This document shows positions 48,055 to 57,762 of a stretch of DNA of 64,000 bases, one piece after another (positions within the stretch are counted from its first letter, which is position 1; each line of letters starts with the position of its first letter). The notes below the pieces were generated by a model, which saw only the letters and a list, made by a program, of their open reading frames with translations, was not told the origin of the DNA and made no database searches. This DNA comes from Paraburkholderia lacunae (lineage in GTDB: Bacteria; Pseudomonadota; Gammaproteobacteria; Burkholderiales; Burkholderiaceae), in NCBI RefSeq assembly GCF_003353175.1, contig NZ_QHKS01000002.1:62001-126000 (forward strand), in the 5' to 3' direction. A program made the position numbers and the translations under genes.

Positions 48055-49401
48055 TCACAGCACGTAACGCGAGAGGTCTTCGTCCTCGGCAACTTCATTT
48101 AGCGCGCGATCGACATAGGCCGCGTCGATCTTGACTGTCGTACCCGAATGATTGCCGGCCGAGAACGAGACTTCTTCGAGCAGCTTTTCGATCACCGTGT
48201 ACAAGCGGCGCGCGCCGATATTCTCGGTTTTCTCGTTCACCGAAAATGCGATTTCCGCGAGACGGCGGATGCTGTCGTCGGCGAATTCGAGGTGCACGTC
48301 TTCGGTTTCGAGCAGCGCCTGGTATTGCTTGACGAGGCTTGCATCGGTGGCGACCAGGATCGCTTCGAAATCGCCGACCGACAGCGAATCCAGTTCGACC
48401 CGAATCGGGAAACGGCCTTGCAGCTCCGGAATCAGATCGCTCGGCTTCGCCAGATGAAACGCGCCGCTCGCGATAAACAGGATGTGATCGGTCTTCACCA
48501 TGCCGTACTTGGTGCTGATCGTGGTGCCTTCGACGAGCGGCAACAGATCGCGCTGCACGCCCTGGCGCGACACCTCGCCGCCGCCCGCTTCGTTACGCGA
48601 CGCGATCTTGTCGATCTCATCCAGAAACACGATGCCGTTCTGCTCGACGTTCTGTACCGCCCTGGTTTTCACCTCTTCGTCGTTGAGCATCTTGCCGGCT
48701 TCTTCGTCGGTGAGGACTTTCAGCGCTTCCTTCACCTTCATCTTGCGGCGCGTTTTCTTGCCGCCGCCTATGTTGGCGAACATCGAGCGGATCTGCTCGG
48801 TCATGTCTTCCATGCCCGGCGGCCCCATGATGTCCATGCCGATTTGCGGCTGTTCGACGTCGAGTTCGATTTCCTTGTCGTCGAGCAGGCCTTCGCGCAG
48901 GCGCTTGCGGAAGGTCTGGCGCGTGGGGCTGCTTTCATCCACGGTGTCCGCGACGCTCGAGCTCGCGCCGAAACCGACCGGGCGCGCGGTGGGTAGCAGG
49001 ATGTCGAGAATGCGGTCCTCGGCCTGATCTTCGGCCTTGCTTCGCACCTTGCGCATTTCCGTTTCGCGCGTCTGCTTGATCGAAATCTCCATCAGATCGC
49101 GCACGATGCTGTCGACGTCGCGGCCTACATAGCCGACTTCGGTGAACTTGGTGGCCTCGATCTTGATGAACGGCGCGTCGGCCAGTTTCGCCAGACGCCG
49201 CGCGATTTCGGTTTTGCCGACGCCGGTCGGTCCGATCATCAGAATGTTCTTCGGCGTGATTTCCTGACGCAGCGGTTCCTCGACCTGCTGACGGCGCCAG
49301 CGGTTGCGCAATGCCACCGCCACTGCTTTCTTCGCGCGGCCTTGGCCGATGATGTGCTTGTCGAGTTCCGAGACGATCTCGGCAGGGGTCATGGTACTCA
49401 T
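48055..49401 (-). CDS. hslU: ATP-dependent protease ATPase subunit HslU
   Basis: A 448-residue AAA+ unfoldase partner of HslV. Walker A is [14 protein letters not shown] (about 55-68); the pore motif [17 protein letters not shown] follows; Walker B is [13 protein letters not shown] with the sensor region after. The I-domain (about 110-240) lies between. ATG 49401 ([14 protein letters not shown]) begins nine bases after the hslV stop. Together they form the proteasome-like HslVU protease. Confidence 0.97.
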   Translation of the reverse strand: MSTMTPAEIVSELDKHIIGQGRAKKAVAVALRNRWRRQQVEEPLRQEITPKNILMIGPTGVGKTEIARRLAKLADAPFIKIEATKFTEVGYVGRDVDSIVRDLMEISIKQTRETEMRKVRSKAEDQAEDRILDILLPTARPVGFGASSSVADTVDESSPTRQTFRKRLREGLLDDKEIELDVEQPQIGMDIMGPPGMEDMTEQIRSMFANIGGGKKTRRKMKVKEALKVLTDEEAGKMLNDEEVKTRAVQNVEQNGIVFLDEIDKIASRNEAGGGEVSRQGVQRDLLPLVEGTTISTKYGMVKTDHILFIASGAFHLAKPSDLIPELQGRFPIRVELDSLSVGDFEAILVATDASLVKQYQALLETEDVHLEFADDSIRRLAEIAFSVNEKTENIGARRLYTVIEKLLEEVSFSAGNHSGTTVKIDAAYVDRALNEVAEDEDLSRYVL

Positions 49402-49410
49402 CGCGGGTCC

Positions 49411-49947
49411 TTACTCGATCGTCTCGATGACGCGGTTGTGGTTCGTATAGATGCACATGTCGCCGGCAATCTCCAGCGACTTCTCCACGATTTCGCGTGG
49501 CGACAACTCGGTGTTGTCTGCGAGCGCTTTCGCAGCGGCTTGCGCGTAGGCGCCGCCTGAACCGATTGCGCAGATGCCGCCTTCCGGGTCGAGCACGTCG
49601 CCGTTACCGGTGATGACGAGGGTGGTGGTGGCGTCGGCGGCAATCAGCATGGCTTCGAGCCGGCGCAGCATGCGGTCGGTGCGCCAGTCTTTCGCGAGTT
49701 CGACGGCCGCGCGCGTCAGGTTGCCCTGATGTTTTTCCAGCTTCGCTTCGAAGCGGTCGAGCAGCGAGAAGGCGTCGGCCGTACCGCCGGCGAAGCCGAC
49801 CAGCACCTTGCCGTTATAAATGCGCCGGACTTTCTTCGCGCCACCCTTCATGACGATGTTGCCCAGCGTCACCTGGCCGTCGCCGCCGAGCGCGACCTTG
49901 TCGCCGCGGCGCACGGAGACGATCGTCGTGCCGTGAAATTGCTCCAT
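49411..49947 (-). CDS. hslV: ATP-dependent protease peptidase subunit HslV
   Basis: A 178-residue proteasome beta-type peptidase. The catalytic threonine is in [20 protein letters not shown]; here it is preceded by a six-residue propeptide (MEQFHG) that must be removed. The [23 protein letters not shown] segment supplies the catalytic lysine. ATG 49947 was chosen over upstream in-frame starts because the family begins here and GAGGAACGC lies upstream. First gene of hslVU. Confidence 0.96.
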   Translation of the reverse strand: MEQFHGTTIVSVRRGDKVALGGDGQVTLGNIVMKGGAKKVRRIYNGKVLVGFAGGTADAFSLLDRFEAKLEKHQGNLTRAAVELAKDWRTDRMLRRLEAMLIAADATTTLVITGNGDVLDPEGGICAIGSGGAYAQAAAKALADNTELSPREIVEKSLEIAGDMCIYTNHNRVIETIE

Positions 49948-50255
49948 ATGCGTTCCTCTTTGCAAAACGGGTAGGACGCGGCAGCGCAGCGCTACCGCAT
50001 GAATCCGGGAAGCGGACGGCGCGCGACGTGAAAAACCCAACCGGCCGGCGCGCGCTCGTGCAACGCATGTCCGGTTTATTTTAGGGCGTGCGCGGTCATA
50101 TCAAGAGCCGGCAAATGGCATAAGACAAAATACACGCGACAAGGAGGGTGCACGGCGGAGGGGGGAAGAGACGGGGGCAGGTCCGGCGCGGTGTGGACCC
50201 ACAGCCCGGCGGAGGATCGGCGCCGTGTTTCCAGCGAACGCTACAAAGGTGTCGC

Positions 50256-50290
50256 GCACAAAGAAAAAGGCGCACGGCTCACCGTGCGCC
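50256..50290 (-). terminator. Terminator of dksA
   Basis: GGCGCACGG (50269-50277) and CCGTGCGCC (50282-50290) form a perfect 9-bp stem with a 4-base loop; reading leftward it is followed by TTTTTCTTTGTG. Confidence 0.88.
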
Positions 50291-50342
50291 TCTCGACGAA
50301 GCAGCGTAACAGGGCGCGGAGCCGAGGCCGCGCCGCAGGCGT

Positions 50343-50762
50343 TCAATCGCCGAACAGCTTCTGGCGCAGTTCGCGGCGTTCCTGTGCTTCGAGCGACAGG
50401 GTGGCCGTGGGCCGTGCGAGCAGACGCGGGATGCCGATTGGTTCGCCGGTTTCTTCGCACCAGCCGTAATCGCCCGAATCGATGCGCGCGAGCGATTGCT
50501 GCACCTTCTTCAGCAGCTTGCGCTCGCGGTCGCGCGTGCGCAGTTCCAGCGCATGCTCTTCCTCGATCGTTGCGCGATCGGCCGGGTCCGGCACGATTAC
50601 CGTTTCGCGCAGGTTCTCGGTCGTCTGGCCGGCATTGCGGAGAATCTCCGCCTGCAGCTGTTCGAGCTTGTTCTTGAAGAAAGCGAGCTGATCCTCATTC
50701 ATGTAATCCTTGTCGCTCATCTTCAGGATTTCGGCTTCGGTCAAGAGTCGTTTCGTCGTCAT
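50343..50762 (-). CDS. dksA: RNA polymerase-binding factor DksA, single-cysteine type
   Basis: A 139-residue secondary-channel factor that acts with ppGpp on stringent promoters. The coiled coil (about 22-95) carries the acidic tip DPADRA (59-64). The C-terminal zinc-finger region keeps one cysteine, Cys102 in YGWCEETGEP; the other three positions are Thr105, Ser123 and Ala126. The surrounding fold sequence IPRLLARPTATL is intact, so this is a zinc-independent variant and not a damaged gene. ATG 50762 gives the standard start MTTKRLLTEAE; a strong terminator follows. Confidence 0.95.
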   Translation of the reverse strand: MTTKRLLTEAEILKMSDKDYMNEDQLAFFKNKLEQLQAEILRNAGQTTENLRETVIVPDPADRATIEEEHALELRTRDRERKLLKKVQQSLARIDSGDYGWCEETGEPIGIPRLLARPTATLSLEAQERRELRQKLFGD

Positions 50763-51414
50763 CTGGCTTGCTTCTTCAATGTGAGGCAAAACTCTTACAT
50801 AGTGCCCGCACTTTCGTGTTGCCCGCAAAGGCGCTTCTAGACGCTCAATGAGCGCAGGGCGAACACGGACGATGGACTGTCGTGACGCCGAAGCGCCGGG
50901 CGTCGATACGCCGAGCGCCTACGCGCTGGGCGCTGCTACGCCAATGCGGGGCCGAACTCCTCTGGAAACCGATTCTCAAGTGCTCCTGAGGCAGTGCTCA
51001 CCGGCAGCGCACCCCCCGTTCAGGCTGTGCCAGCCGGCATTGTCGGCGTGTTTCCGGACAAGATTTTCCGGCGCCATTTCGAGCCCGGCGCGGGATACGC
51101 GCTGACCGGGCAATTCGTTGTCATTCTCCAGTGGGCACGTATTGTAACTGAATCACAATCCTGCACCGCAACTGGTGGAAATCCCGCTGCAGCGCGCTGA
51201 TATCCCGAAAATATAACGCGCGGACGACCAAAAAGCGATGGTCGTGCACGCTTTAATACAGCAGGGTTTTCACGCGCTTTTCATACGCACGACTTTTCAG
51301 CAGCCTTTCGGCCGTGTCCGGCGCATTCGGCAGACGATTGACGTGGCGCCCATGTCGTCGAAAGCCCCCGCGGCCGAATGGAGCGGCACGGCACGTGCCG
51401 CCGCCGCCCGCACC
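50763..51414. other. 650-base intergenic region between cobW-like gene and dksA
   Basis: No protein-like open frame on either strand. It must hold the dksA promoter; TATGTA on the minus strand near 50798-50803 is a possible -10. A perfect 12-bp palindrome CGGCACGTGCCG (51389-51400) lies just past the 3' end of the GTPase gene. I see no tRNA, repeat array or zinc-regulator (Zur) box. Confidence 0.4.
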
Positions 51415-52503
51415 TTACGCCAGACAGGCGTTCAGACCGTCGGTGATCAGGTCTTGCGGCAGTTCGATGCCGATGAACACCATCTTGTTGGTCTTTTTCT
51501 CGATCGGCTGCCATTTCGCGGCCAGATCGCTGCCCATCATCTGATGTACCCCCTGGAAGACGACCTTGCGATCGACGCCCTTCATGTACAGCACGCCCTT
51601 GTAGCGCAACAGACGCTCGCCATAGATCTGCAGAATGCCGCCGAGGAAGTCTTCGAGCTTGTTCGGGTCGAACGCGCGGTCGCTGCGGTAGACGAACGAT
51701 TTGATCTTGTCGTCGTGGTGCGCGTGGTGATGATTCGTGTGATCGTGGCCTTCGTGATCGCAATGGCCGTGGTCGTGATCGCAGTTTGCGTGATCGTCGT
51801 GGGTATGGCCGTGCTCGTCATGCGCGTGAGCATGGCTGTGCGCGTGTTCGTCTTCGGCGAGGAAGTCCGGATCGATCTCGAGCTTCGAATTCAGGTTGAA
51901 GCCGCGCAGGTCGAAGATTTCCTTGATGTCCGCCTCGCCGAAATTGACGAGCTTGATCGCCGCCCTCGGATTCATGTGCAGGAGGCGATGACGTAGATCG
52001 CCCACGTGCTGTTCGTCGACCAGATCGCCCTTGGTGATGAACAGGCGATCGGCGAAACCGACCTGGCGTTGCACCACTTCGTGCTCGTCCAACTGCTGAT
52101 TCGCGTGCTTCGCATCGACCAGCGTGATGATCGCGTCGAGCAGGAATTCGTCGGCGATCTGGTTATCCATGAAGAACGTTTGCGCGACCGGACCCGGATT
52201 CGCGAGACCGGTGGTCTCGATCACGACGCGGTCGAAATCCAGCTTGCCGGACTGTTTCTGCTCCGCCAGATCGCCCAGCACGCGCGCGAGATCGCCGCGG
52301 ATCGTGCAGCAGATACAGCCGTTGCTCATCTGGATGATCTGCTCGCTCGTGTTCTGCACGAGAATTTCGTTGTCGATGTTTTCTTCGCCGAACTCGTTTT
52401 CGATCACGGCGATCTTCATGCCGTGCTTTTCGTTCAGGATGCGCTTGAGCAGGGTGGTTTTGCCGCTGCCGAGAAAGCCGGTCAGGATAGTGACGGGGAT
52501 CAT
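51415..52503 (-). CDS. COG0523 (CobW/ZigA-type) GTPase with His-rich metal loop
   Basis: A 362-residue G3E GTPase. Walker A is TGFLGSGKTTLLKR (about 8-21), the metal-binding CxCC motif is GCICCT (about 62-67), and the switch/NKxD equivalents are VVIETTGLANPGP and FITKGDLVD. Between about 215 and 265 lies a loop with more than twenty histidines and many aspartates (HAHSHAHAHDEHGHTHDDHA and on). The COG0523 family transfers zinc or cobalt to client proteins; the His loop suggests zinc. ATG 52503 gives MIPVTILTGFLGSGKTT. Confidence 0.9.
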   Translation of the reverse strand: MIPVTILTGFLGSGKTTLLKRILNEKHGMKIAVIENEFGEENIDNEILVQNTSEQIIQMSNGCICCTIRGDLARVLGDLAEQKQSGKLDFDRVVIETTGLANPGPVAQTFFMDNQIADEFLLDAIITLVDAKHANQQLDEHEVVQRQVGFADRLFITKGDLVDEQHVGDLRHRLLHMNPRAAIKLVNFGEADIKEIFDLRGFNLNSKLEIDPDFLAEDEHAHSHAHAHDEHGHTHDDHANCDHDHGHCDHEGHDHTNHHHAHHDDKIKSFVYRSDRAFDPNKLEDFLGGILQIYGERLLRYKGVLYMKGVDRKVVFQGVHQMMGSDLAAKWQPIEKKTNKMVFIGIELPQDLITDGLNACLA

Positions 52504-52644
52504 ATGGGTCGCCTGTATGTACGTGAATCTGTGCGTAATTGGGGGTTTAAGCGGGCGCCTACTCCGGGTGCATACACCGGGTGCGGCGGCCTCGTGGCGC
52601 GCAGCCCGGTCTAGCCGGCTATTGAAACATATCTGTCAAGCCGG

Positions 52645-52689
52645 CGCTGGCGGTGAGGTTCGAACCTGCGTTTGCCCACGCCGCCAGCG
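52645..52689 (-). other. 45-nt hairpin between rlmI and the COG0523 gene
   Basis: CGCTGGCGG (52645-52653) and CCGCCAGCG (52681-52689) are perfectly complementary; the 27-nt loop contains the palindrome AGGTTCGAACCT, which looks like a tRNA T arm. No T-run follows, so it is a weak terminator candidate. It could also be a leader structure of the GTPase gene, whose start is about 140 bases downstream. Confidence 0.45.
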
Positions 52690-52717
52690 CGGGAAATAAC
52701 CCTGAAACTATGGGCGA

Positions 52718-53920
52718 TCAGGCGATTTGCAACAATAGGCCTTTCAGGTATTCGCCTTCCGGGAATGCGGTGAGCAACGGATGGTCGACCCCCGCGCCGA
52801 GCCGCTTGAGAATCCGCGCATCCACGCGCGCGTCGGCCGCGGCGCTCGAGACGATTTTCTGGAAAAGTTCGGAGTCGATCGCGCCGGAACACGAATAGGT
52901 GAACAACAGGCCGCCCGGGCGCAGCAGCTTCAGGCCGGTCAGGTTAATGTCCTTGTAGGCGCGCGACGCACGGTCCACATGTTCACGCGACGGCGCAAAT
53001 TTCGGCGGGTCGAGCACGATCAGGTCGAAGCGCTCGCCGTCGTCGTAAAGGCGGCGCAGGGTCTTGAACGCGTCGGCGTCGAGCCACGTGGCGCGCTCGG
53101 CATCGAAACCGTTGGCCGCGACGTTCTGCTGCGCGAGCGCCAAGGCCTCGCCCGACGAATCGATCGACACCACGCGTTTGGCGCCGCCCTTGAGCGCTGC
53201 CAGCGAGAAGCCGCCGGTATAGCAGAAGCAGTTCAGCACGTCGCGATCCTGCGCGAGCTGCTGCACCAGCAGGCGATTGTCGCGCTGATCGACGTAGAAG
53301 CCGGTCTTGTGGCCGTTGCGCACGTCGACGTGATAACGCACGCCGTTTTCGCTCGAAATCAGCTTCTCCGACGGCGCTTCACCCGCCAGCACGCCGGTGA
53401 TCTGTTCGAGCCCTTCTTTCTGGCGGATCGACACGTCCGAGCGTTCGTAGACGTTCGGGCAGCCGGTCGCGCCGGTCAGCGCCGCGACGATCGCCTCCTT
53501 CCACGCCTCGACGCCCGCCGCCATGAACTGGCAGACGAGCTGGCTGCGCTGGCCTTCGTCCTCGGCGACGTAGTGGTCGACGATCAGGCCGGGGAGGCCG
53601 TCGGCTTCGCCGAAAATCAACCGCACGGCGCCGGTGTCGTGCACCATCGTCTGACGATGCGCGAGCGCGCGTTGCACGCGGCGCTTGAAGAAAGCGTGAT
53701 CGATCGGCTCGGTTTCGTCGAAGCTCCACACGCGGGCGCGGATCTGCGAATGCGGGCTATAGGCGGCGCGTGCGAGGAAACGGCCGTCGTGCGCGCGCAC
53801 CAGCACGGTGGCGCCGGCAGCGGGATTGCCGTCGACACGATCGATCGCATTGGCATAAACCCACGGATGGCGGCGCAGCAGCGACTTTTCTTTCGACGGT
53901 TTGAGCGTAACGGTATTCAT
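52718..53920 (-). CDS. rlmI: 23S rRNA m5C1962 methyltransferase RlmI
   Basis: A 400-residue class I SAM methyltransferase with an N-terminal PUA domain (about 1-75, LRRHPWVYANAI) and a central EEHEE-type segment. Motif I is VLNCFCYTGGFSLAALKGGA (about 229-248), motif IV VLDPPKFAPSR, and the catalytic cysteine is in TYSCSGAID. The length and motifs match RlmI of E. coli. ATG 53920. Converges with nothing; xerC is upstream on the same strand, 92 bases away. Confidence 0.92.
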   Translation of the reverse strand: MNTVTLKPSKEKSLLRRHPWVYANAIDRVDGNPAAGATVLVRAHDGRFLARAAYSPHSQIRARVWSFDETEPIDHAFFKRRVQRALAHRQTMVHDTGAVRLIFGEADGLPGLIVDHYVAEDEGQRSQLVCQFMAAGVEAWKEAIVAALTGATGCPNVYERSDVSIRQKEGLEQITGVLAGEAPSEKLISSENGVRYHVDVRNGHKTGFYVDQRDNRLLVQQLAQDRDVLNCFCYTGGFSLAALKGGAKRVVSIDSSGEALALAQQNVAANGFDAERATWLDADAFKTLRRLYDDGERFDLIVLDPPKFAPSREHVDRASRAYKDINLTGLKLLRPGGLLFTYSCSGAIDSELFQKIVSSAAADARVDARILKRLGAGVDHPLLTAFPEGEYLKGLLLQIA

Positions 53921-54012
53921 CAGGGTGTCAGCAGAGCAATAAGCAATAGGCCGCGTGCATGGCGCACACGGCGATGAAGCGAAGGTGAAGACAGCAACCG
54001 CTAAAAGCGGAA

Positions 54013-54936
54013 TCAGTCGCGTTTTTTGGCGCGCGGATGCGCCTGATCGTAGACGTGCGCGAGATGCTGGAAATCGAGCGCGGTGTAGACCTGAGTGGCG
54101 GTGATGCTGGCGTGGCCGAGCAGTTCCTGCACCGCGCGCAGGTCGCCGCTCGATTGCAGCACATGCGTGGCGAACGAATGCCGCAACACGTGCGGATGCA
54201 CGTTGGCGGGAATGCCGGCGACCAGCGCCGTGCGCTTCACCCGGTCACGCACCACGTTCGGCGACAGACGATTGCCGCGCGCCGACAGGAACAGCGGATG
54301 CGGATCGTGCTTCACCATCTGGTCGCGCACTTCGAGCCATGCGCGCAAGGCCTCGAGCGCCTTGCTGCCGACCGGCACGATGCGGCGCCGGTTGCCCTTG
54401 CCGAGCACTTCGACTTCGGCGGAATCGGGCTTGAGCCAGCCTGCGGAGCGGTAGCCGTCGGCATCGGCGAAACGGGCGTCGAGGCCAACCAGTTCGGACA
54501 GGCGCAGGCCCGACGAGTAGAACAGCTCCAGCATCGCGTGATCGCGCAAACCCTCGAGCGTGGCGGCGGGCGGGCTTTCCATCAGACGCATGGCGTCGTC
54601 GACGGAAAGCGCTTTGGGCAAGGTCCTCGCCTGTTTCGGCGCGCGTACGGTGGCGACCGGGTTGGCCGGCAAGGCGACGCGGCCCGCGAACCAGCGATAA
54701 AATGCGCGCCACACCGAGAGCCGATGGCTGATCGAGCGCGCCGTCAGCCCACCCGCATGCGCGCGCGAGACGGCGCCGCGAATATCGACGGCAGTGAGGC
54801 TTTCGAGCGGCCGGCCCTTGGCCAGCAGCTTCAGTTCCGCGAGTTCGTGGGTGTAGCCGCGCAGCGTATGTACCGACAGCCGCCGCTCGTGTTCGAGGTT
54901 CGACAGATAGGCGGCGATCGGGTCGGCTTCGGTCAC
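54013..54936 (-). CDS. xerC: Tyrosine recombinase XerC
   Basis: A 307-residue site-specific recombinase that resolves chromosome dimers at dif with XerD. The SAM-like core-binding domain spans about 8-95; the catalytic domain holds Arg in SSGLRLSELVG, Lys in VLGKGNRRRIVP, HxxR in HPHVLRHSFATH, His in ELLGHASITATQVYT and the nucleophilic Tyr in that last segment. GTG start at 54936 (MTEADPIAAYLSNLEHERRL). It lies after dapF and DUF484, the standard dapF-DUF484-xerC arrangement, so it is a housekeeping XerC and not a mobile-element integrase. Confidence 0.95.
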   Translation of the reverse strand: MTEADPIAAYLSNLEHERRLSVHTLRGYTHELAELKLLAKGRPLESLTAVDIRGAVSRAHAGGLTARSISHRLSVWRAFYRWFAGRVALPANPVATVRAPKQARTLPKALSVDDAMRLMESPPAATLEGLRDHAMLELFYSSGLRLSELVGLDARFADADGYRSAGWLKPDSAEVEVLGKGNRRRIVPVGSKALEALRAWLEVRDQMVKHDPHPLFLSARGNRLSPNVVRDRVKRTALVAGIPANVHPHVLRHSFATHVLQSSGDLRAVQELLGHASITATQVYTALDFQHLAHVYDQAHPRAKKRD

Positions 54937-54990
54937 GATGGGCGGTGGTTGGGCGGATCGGCGTGGAATCGGTGTGGAATCGGCGCGCGA

Positions 54991-55716
54991 TCAGCGCGGC
55001 AGCAGACGGCTCAGCGCCGCGCTTGCCAACGCGGCGATCTGCGTCAGGAAATCGGTGGCCATGCCTTCATGGAAGCGGCGCGGATCGGCTGAGCCCATCA
55101 CCAGCAAGCCGAAGGTGGGCGTTTCTTCCTTGCCTTCGGGGTCGCGCAGCGCGAGCAGCGCGATCGACTCGGTGACGTGCGCGGATCCGCTGGCGTTATC
55201 GGCCGCCGGCGCCGCGTCGTCCGCGACCGCCGACACTGCCGGCGCCAGCCACTGTGCCGCTTCGAAGCCGGTGTTCGCGCCGCAATACGGCGTGGTGAGA
55301 CTGTTCGCGAAGATCCGCACTTCCTCGCCGACGTGGCGCGCGAAGTCGGCCTGGGTGTACGGTTCGGCGATGTCCCACACACGCAGCGCGGCTTGCGGCA
55401 CATCGAAAATCTCGCGCAAGCCGTAGGCGATCGTGCGCGGCAGCGCGTAAGGATCGCGCTCGGCCATCACGCGGATGGTCCAGCGATTGAATTTCGACGC
55501 GATGCTGTCGTTCTCGTGGCCATAGCGCAGCAGCTCGGCGAGGCGCCGTTCGAGCAGTTTGTTCTTGTCGCGCAGCATTTCCATCTGCCGTTCCTGCAGC
55601 GACACCGCGGCTTTGCCGTGCGGGTTCGCAAGCCGGATGGCCGCGAGCATTTCCGCGTGTTCGGCGAAGAATTCGGGATTGGCGAGCAGATATTCGGCGA
55701 CTTCGCGATCGTTCAT
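54991..55716 (-). CDS. DUF484 family protein
   Basis: A 241-residue protein with a short N-terminal helical segment (MNDREVAEYLLANPEFFAEH, about 1-20), a coiled region (QERQMEMLRDKNKLLERRLA) and a GAF-like domain (about 85-235). In proteobacteria this gene nearly always lies between dapF and xerC; its role is unknown, although a GAF fold suggests ligand sensing. ATG 55716 is chosen over one 45 bases upstream because it matches the family start. The insertion of Ala-rich sequence (about 158-180) is unusual. Confidence 0.88.
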   Translation of the reverse strand: MNDREVAEYLLANPEFFAEHAEMLAAIRLANPHGKAAVSLQERQMEMLRDKNKLLERRLAELLRYGHENDSIASKFNRWTIRVMAERDPYALPRTIAYGLREIFDVPQAALRVWDIAEPYTQADFARHVGEEVRIFANSLTTPYCGANTGFEAAQWLAPAVSAVADDAAPAADNASGSAHVTESIALLALRDPEGKEETPTFGLLVMGSADPRRFHEGMATDFLTQIAALASAALSRLLPR

Positions 55717-55816
55717 GGTTTCGGCTAAAGGACTACGGGACGACGCCCTCGGGCGGCGCATCGGTCAATGGGTTGAGTGGGAGGCGAGCTGGTTGGCCGG
55801 TTAGTCGGTTGGTCGG

Positions 55817-56680
55817 CTAATCGGCCAATTCGATTTCGCCTTCGAAAACGGTTGCCGCCGGGCCGGCCATCAGCAGCGGCGCGCCGTCCTGCGTAATGTC
55901 CCACGAAATCGTCAGCTTGCCGCCGTGCGTGTGCACGAGGACCGGCGCATCGAGCAGCCCGCGGCGGATGCCGGCGGCCACCGCCGCGCAAGCGCCCGTG
56001 CCGCACGCCAGCGTTTCGCCGGCGCCGCGCTCGTAGACGCGCAGTTTGATTTCGCTGCGGCCGACGATCTGCATGAAGCCCGCATTCACTCGCTGCGGGA
56101 AACGTGCATGCCGCTCGATCACCGGGCCGTCGGTAAGCACCGGGAAATCTTCGACGTCGTCCACCACCTGCACGGCGTGCGGATTGCCCATCGACACCGC
56201 CGAGATCCAGCGTGTCGCGCCGTTCACCTCGAGCGGCCAAAGCGTGTCGGCGCCTTCGCCTCGGCCTTCGAGACCCTTGGTGGCGAACGGCACGCGCTCC
56301 GGGTCGAACACCGGCGTGCCCATGTCGACCAGCACCTCGCCGTTCTCCTGCATGGTCAGCGTGATGGTGCCGTTCTGAACCTGCACGCGCACGCTGCGCT
56401 TGTCGGTCAAGCCGGTATCGCGCACGAACTTGACGAAGCAGCGCGCGCCATTGCCGCAATGCTCGACCTCGCCGCCGTCGCAATTGAAGATGCGATAGCG
56501 GAAATCGACGCCTTCGAGCGTGGGCTTTTCGACCAGCAGCAACTGGTCGGCGCCGACGCCGAAATGCCGGTCCGCGAGCGCGCGCACCCGTTCCGGTGTC
56601 AGGTTGACCGGTTGGGTGTAGCCGTCGAGCACGACGAAGTCATTGCCCGCGCCGTGCATTTTGGTGAATTTCAGTTTCAT
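55817..56680 (-). CDS. dapF: Diaminopimelate epimerase
   Basis: A 287-residue cofactor-independent racemase converting LL-DAP to meso-DAP for lysine and peptidoglycan. The two catalytic cysteines are in [10 protein letters not shown] (about 73-82) and [16 protein letters not shown] (about 219-234). The start is [17 protein letters not shown]; a GTG three bases upstream is an alternative. Part of the dapF-DUF484-xerC set, downstream of the lpxL-like gene. Confidence 0.96.
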   Translation of the reverse strand: MKLKFTKMHGAGNDFVVLDGYTQPVNLTPERVRALADRHFGVGADQLLLVEKPTLEGVDFRYRIFNCDGGEVEHCGNGARCFVKFVRDTGLTDKRSVRVQVQNGTITLTMQENGEVLVDMGTPVFDPERVPFATKGLEGRGEGADTLWPLEVNGATRWISAVSMGNPHAVQVVDDVEDFPVLTDGPVIERHARFPQRVNAGFMQIVGRSEIKLRVYERGAGETLACGTGACAAVAAGIRRGLLDAPVLVHTHGGKLTISWDITQDGAPLLMAGPAATVFEGEIELAD

Positions 56681-56763
56681 CACGCTATTGTAAGTGACGC
56701 GCCGGCAGGTGCGCCGAACTCCGCGCTATTTCAGCGTTTCGGCGCCGTTTCGACGCGATGTGC

Positions 56764-57648
56764 TCAGTACACGCTCGGCTGACCCGGCGGTCGGGTCTTG
56801 AAGCGCTTGTGAACCCAGTAATACTGCTCGGGGATGTGGGGAATATGTTCTTCGAGAAAGGCGTTCATGCGGCGCGCATCGGCATCCTCGTCGCCGGTGG
56901 GGTAGTTATCCCACGGCTTGAACACCTTCAGAAGGTAGCCCTTGTAGTTCGGCAGCACTTCGCCGATGAACGGCACCACCTGCGCGTGTCCGACTTCGGC
57001 GAGCCGTCCGACGGCCGTCAGCGTGCATGCCTGTACGCCAAAGAACGGCACGAACGTCGAGTTGCGCATGCCGTAGTCCATGTCGGCGCCGAGCATGACG
57101 GGCTTGCGGTCGCGCAGCCAGCGCAGCACGATGCGCGCGCTGTCAGCACGGCTTGCCATATCCGCGCCAAAGCGGCCGCGCGCGGCTATCGCCACGTCGT
57201 CGAGCACTTTGTTGGACATCGGCTGATAGAGCGCGCCGCACTGCCGGCGCAGTGCGTGATTAATGAACACAGAGCCTGCCTCGATACCGACGAAATGCGC
57301 GCCAAGCAATAGGGTGGGCGGCATGTCGGGATCGAGCAGGTCGATCTCGCTATCCACCTGCACGAGCTTTTCGAGCTTCTTCGCAGAGCCGAACCATTGC
57401 ACGCTGCGCTCCACATAACTGCGAATCGCATGGCGGAAGTGTTTCTGCGCGATCTCTGCGCGGTGCTCCTCGCTCCATTCCGGGAAACACAAGCTCAGGT
57501 TGATATGAACGATGCGCTTACGCTTGCTGGGGATCTGATAGAGCAGCCAGCCAAGCCCATCGCCCATTCTTGCAACGAGGCCGTACGGCAGCAGCGCTAA
57601 AAATTTCAGCAGCCCAATGGCCAGGTGGGCACCAATACGACTCAGCAT
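56764..57648 (-). CDS. Lipid A acyltransferase LpxL/HtrB-like
   Basis: A 294-residue membrane-bound lysophospholipid acyltransferase. The N-terminal hydrophobic helix (about 7-25), the catalytic HX4E motif in LLGAHFVGIEAGS (about 119-131), and ADMDYGMRNSTFVPFFG fit the LpxL/LpxM family that adds secondary acyl chains to lipid A. Which acyl position it uses is not determined. ATG 57648 is preferred over an upstream start. Divergent from metK. Confidence 0.9.
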   Translation of the reverse strand: MLSRIGAHLAIGLLKFLALLPYGLVARMGDGLGWLLYQIPSKRKRIVHINLSLCFPEWSEEHRAEIAQKHFRHAIRSYVERSVQWFGSAKKLEKLVQVDSEIDLLDPDMPPTLLLGAHFVGIEAGSVFINHALRRQCGALYQPMSNKVLDDVAIAARGRFGADMASRADSARIVLRWLRDRKPVMLGADMDYGMRNSTFVPFFGVQACTLTAVGRLAEVGHAQVVPFIGEVLPNYKGYLLKVFKPWDNYPTGDEDADARRMNAFLEEHIPHIPEQYYWVHKRFKTRPPGQPSVY

Positions 57649-57731
57649 GCCGGCCCTCCGCGTGGGGCGTCGAGCGACGCTTTGCTCAAGAAACCTGGAA
57701 ACGGGTTGAAATACGGCACGAGTGGACACTC

Positions 57732-57759
57732 TGTGACAATCAAAGGAAGTCGCTATAAT
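57732..57759 (+). promoter_or_regulatory. Promoter of metK
   Basis: Consensus -10 TATAAT at 57754-57759 with TGTGAC (57732-57737) 16 bases upstream. It predicts a transcript starting near 57766 with a leader of about 160 nt. Confidence 0.75.
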
Positions 57760-57762
57760 AAA

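Noticed and set aside
50848..51105. Small plus-strand ORF in the gap between dksA and the GTPase
   Set aside because: No protein-like composition, no RBS and no recognisable domain.
52645..52689. A tRNA gene
   Set aside because: Only a T-arm-like loop is present; no acceptor, D or anticodon arm can be drawn.
54013..54936. A phage or island integrase
   Set aside because: It is a full tyrosine recombinase, but the dapF-DUF484-xerC context and sequence identify it as housekeeping XerC.
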